This document shows, one piece after another, positions 5,602 to 6,171 of a DNA stretch of 6,171 bases. Made by a program: the position numbers and the translations under genes. The stretch's first letter is position 1. Each line of letters opens with the position of its first letter. The stretch comes from Thiomonas sp. (lineage in GTDB: Bacteria; Pseudomonadota; Gammaproteobacteria; Burkholderiales; Burkholderiaceae_C). The notes under the pieces are model-generated. The model did no database searches. It had not been told where the DNA came from and saw only the letters and a program-made list of their open reading frames with translations. The stretch lies in the NCBI GenBank assembly GCA_027451915.1, contig DAIDHU010000457.1:1-6171 (forward strand). The letters are read 5' to 3'.

Positions 5602-5620
5602 GGCTTCCGGCGCCGAAGCC
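5602..5620. promoter_or_regulatory. Inverted repeat between the divergent plsY and PHP genes
   Basis: GGCTTC (5602-5607) and GAAGCC (5615-5620) flank a 7-base centre that is itself nearly symmetric, giving a 19-bp dyad with one mismatched pair. It lies between the two -10 candidates, ending one base before the PHP-side box and covering both -35 zones. It could be an operator for a shared regulator, or a chance GC-rich dyad. Confidence 0.3.
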
Positions 5621-5621
5621 C

Positions 5622-5627
5622 TAAAAT
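5622..5627 (+). promoter_or_regulatory. Candidate -10 box of the PHP phosphoesterase gene
   Basis: TAAAAT matches TATAAT at 5 of 6 bases. Six bases separate it from the ATG at 5634, so transcription would begin at about the A of the start codon and the message would be leaderless. No matching -35 is apparent. Confidence 0.45.
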
Positions 5628-5633
5628 GCGGGA

Positions 5634-6171
5634 ATGTCCGATTCACTCAATGCCGACCTGCACTGCCACTCCCTGGTTTCCGATGGAACCCTGGCCCCGG
5701 CCGTGCTGGCGCGGCGCGCGCGCGACAACGGCGTGCGGCTGTGGGCGCTGACCGATCACGACGAGCTCGGCGGGCTCGCGGAGGCCGCGCAGGCCTGCGC
5801 GGAAATCGGGCTGGACTTTGTCAACGGCGTGGAAGTCTCGGTGTCCGTGGACGACCAGACGGTGCACGTGGTGGGCCTGGGGGTCGACCCCGCGCACGCG
5901 CGGCTGCGCGCCGAGCTTCGCGCCATGTCCGAGGGGCGCGACGCGCGTGCCCACCGCATTGCCGAGGCCCTGCGCGAGCACACGGGAGTCGAGGACGCCT
6001 ACGCGGGGGCCAGCCGCCTGGCCGGCAACCCCGCGCTGATCTCGCGCACCCACTTCGCCCGCCACCTGGTCGAGCGCGGAGTGTGCTCGAACACCGGCGA
6101 GGTGTTCTCGCGTTTCCTCACCCCCGGCAAGCCCGGCTACGTGGAGCATGCCTGGGCCACGCTGGAGCAGG
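5634..6171 (+). CDS. PHP-domain phosphoesterase, RNase AM / 3',5'-nucleotide bisphosphate phosphatase family (partial, 3' end outside window)
   Basis: The first 179 codons of a protein expected to be about 280-290 aa; the frame runs off the right edge. The N-terminus MSDSLNADLHCHSLVSDGT carries metal ligands His10, His12 and Asp17. TDHDE (40-44), GVEVS with Glu67 and VHVVG with His78 continue the PHP metal site. Later RTHFARHLVERGV and FLTPGKPGYVEHAW are typical of the TrpH/YciV group. Members in E. coli (YciV, gene rnm, RNase AM) trim 5' ends of RNAs, and a betaproteobacterial member acts on 3',5'-nucleoside bisphosphates; the protein is cytoplasmic and uses divalent metals. The ATG at 5634 gives the family N-terminus; there is no usable Shine-Dalgarno (GGGA touches the ATG), and the TAAAAT box argues for a leaderless message. 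The ATG at 5626 is in another frame. Divergent from plsY with a 60-bp gap. Confidence 0.93.
   Translation, partial: MSDSLNADLHCHSLVSDGTLAPAVLARRARDNGVRLWALTDHDELGGLAEAAQACAEIGLDFVNGVEVSVSVDDQTVHVVGLGVDPAHARLRAELRAMSEGRDARAHRIAEALREHTGVEDAYAGASRLAGNPALISRTHFARHLVERGVCSNTGEVFSRFLTPGKPGYVEHAWATLEQ

Overview
This is a GC-rich stretch (roughly two thirds or more G+C) of bacterial chromosome with dense short-spaced genes. The murB/yajQ/plsY/PHP-phosphoesterase set is typical of Proteobacteria, and the sequences together with TAAAAT-type -10 boxes look most like a betaproteobacterium (Burkholderiales-like, possibly a sulfur-metabolising lineage). That placement is an inference; the genus cannot be read from the window. 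I see no tRNA, rRNA, insertion sequence, CRISPR array or phage gene.

Left part (1-3197, all on +): a sulfur-flavoured block. A YeeE/YedE (thiosulfate-transporter-type) membrane protein, cut by the left edge, overlaps by ATGA a second YeeE/YedE-type membrane protein; together they look like the two halves of a split sulfur-compound permease. After a 173-bp gap with a strong hairpin comes a small secreted-looking peptide of 88 aa with four NPCAP cysteine repeats, then a histidine-rich cytoplasmic protein of unknown function (DUF6969-like). A periplasmic tandem-rhodanese sulfurtransferase with one active cysteine follows. A hairpin plus T-run ends the block. A plausible reading is uptake and periplasmic handling of reduced or sulfane sulfur, with the NPCAP peptide as an uncharacterised thiol partner.

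Right part (3274-6171): conserved housekeeping genes. murB (peptidoglycan precursor synthesis) is on -, convergent with the rhodanese gene and divergent from yajQ (UPF0234 nucleotide-binding protein) on +. plsY (glycerol-3-phosphate acyltransferase, phospholipid synthesis) on - converges on yajQ with a hairpin between them. plsY is divergent from a PHP-domain phosphoesterase (RNase AM / 3',5'-nucleotide bisphosphate phosphatase family) that runs off the right edge. The 60-bp plsY/PHP gap has back-to-back -10-like boxes placed so that both messages would start at or next to the start codon, with an inverted repeat between them.

The least described parts are the NPCAP peptide and its histidine-rich neighbour, inside a sulfur-transport/rhodanese neighbourhood.
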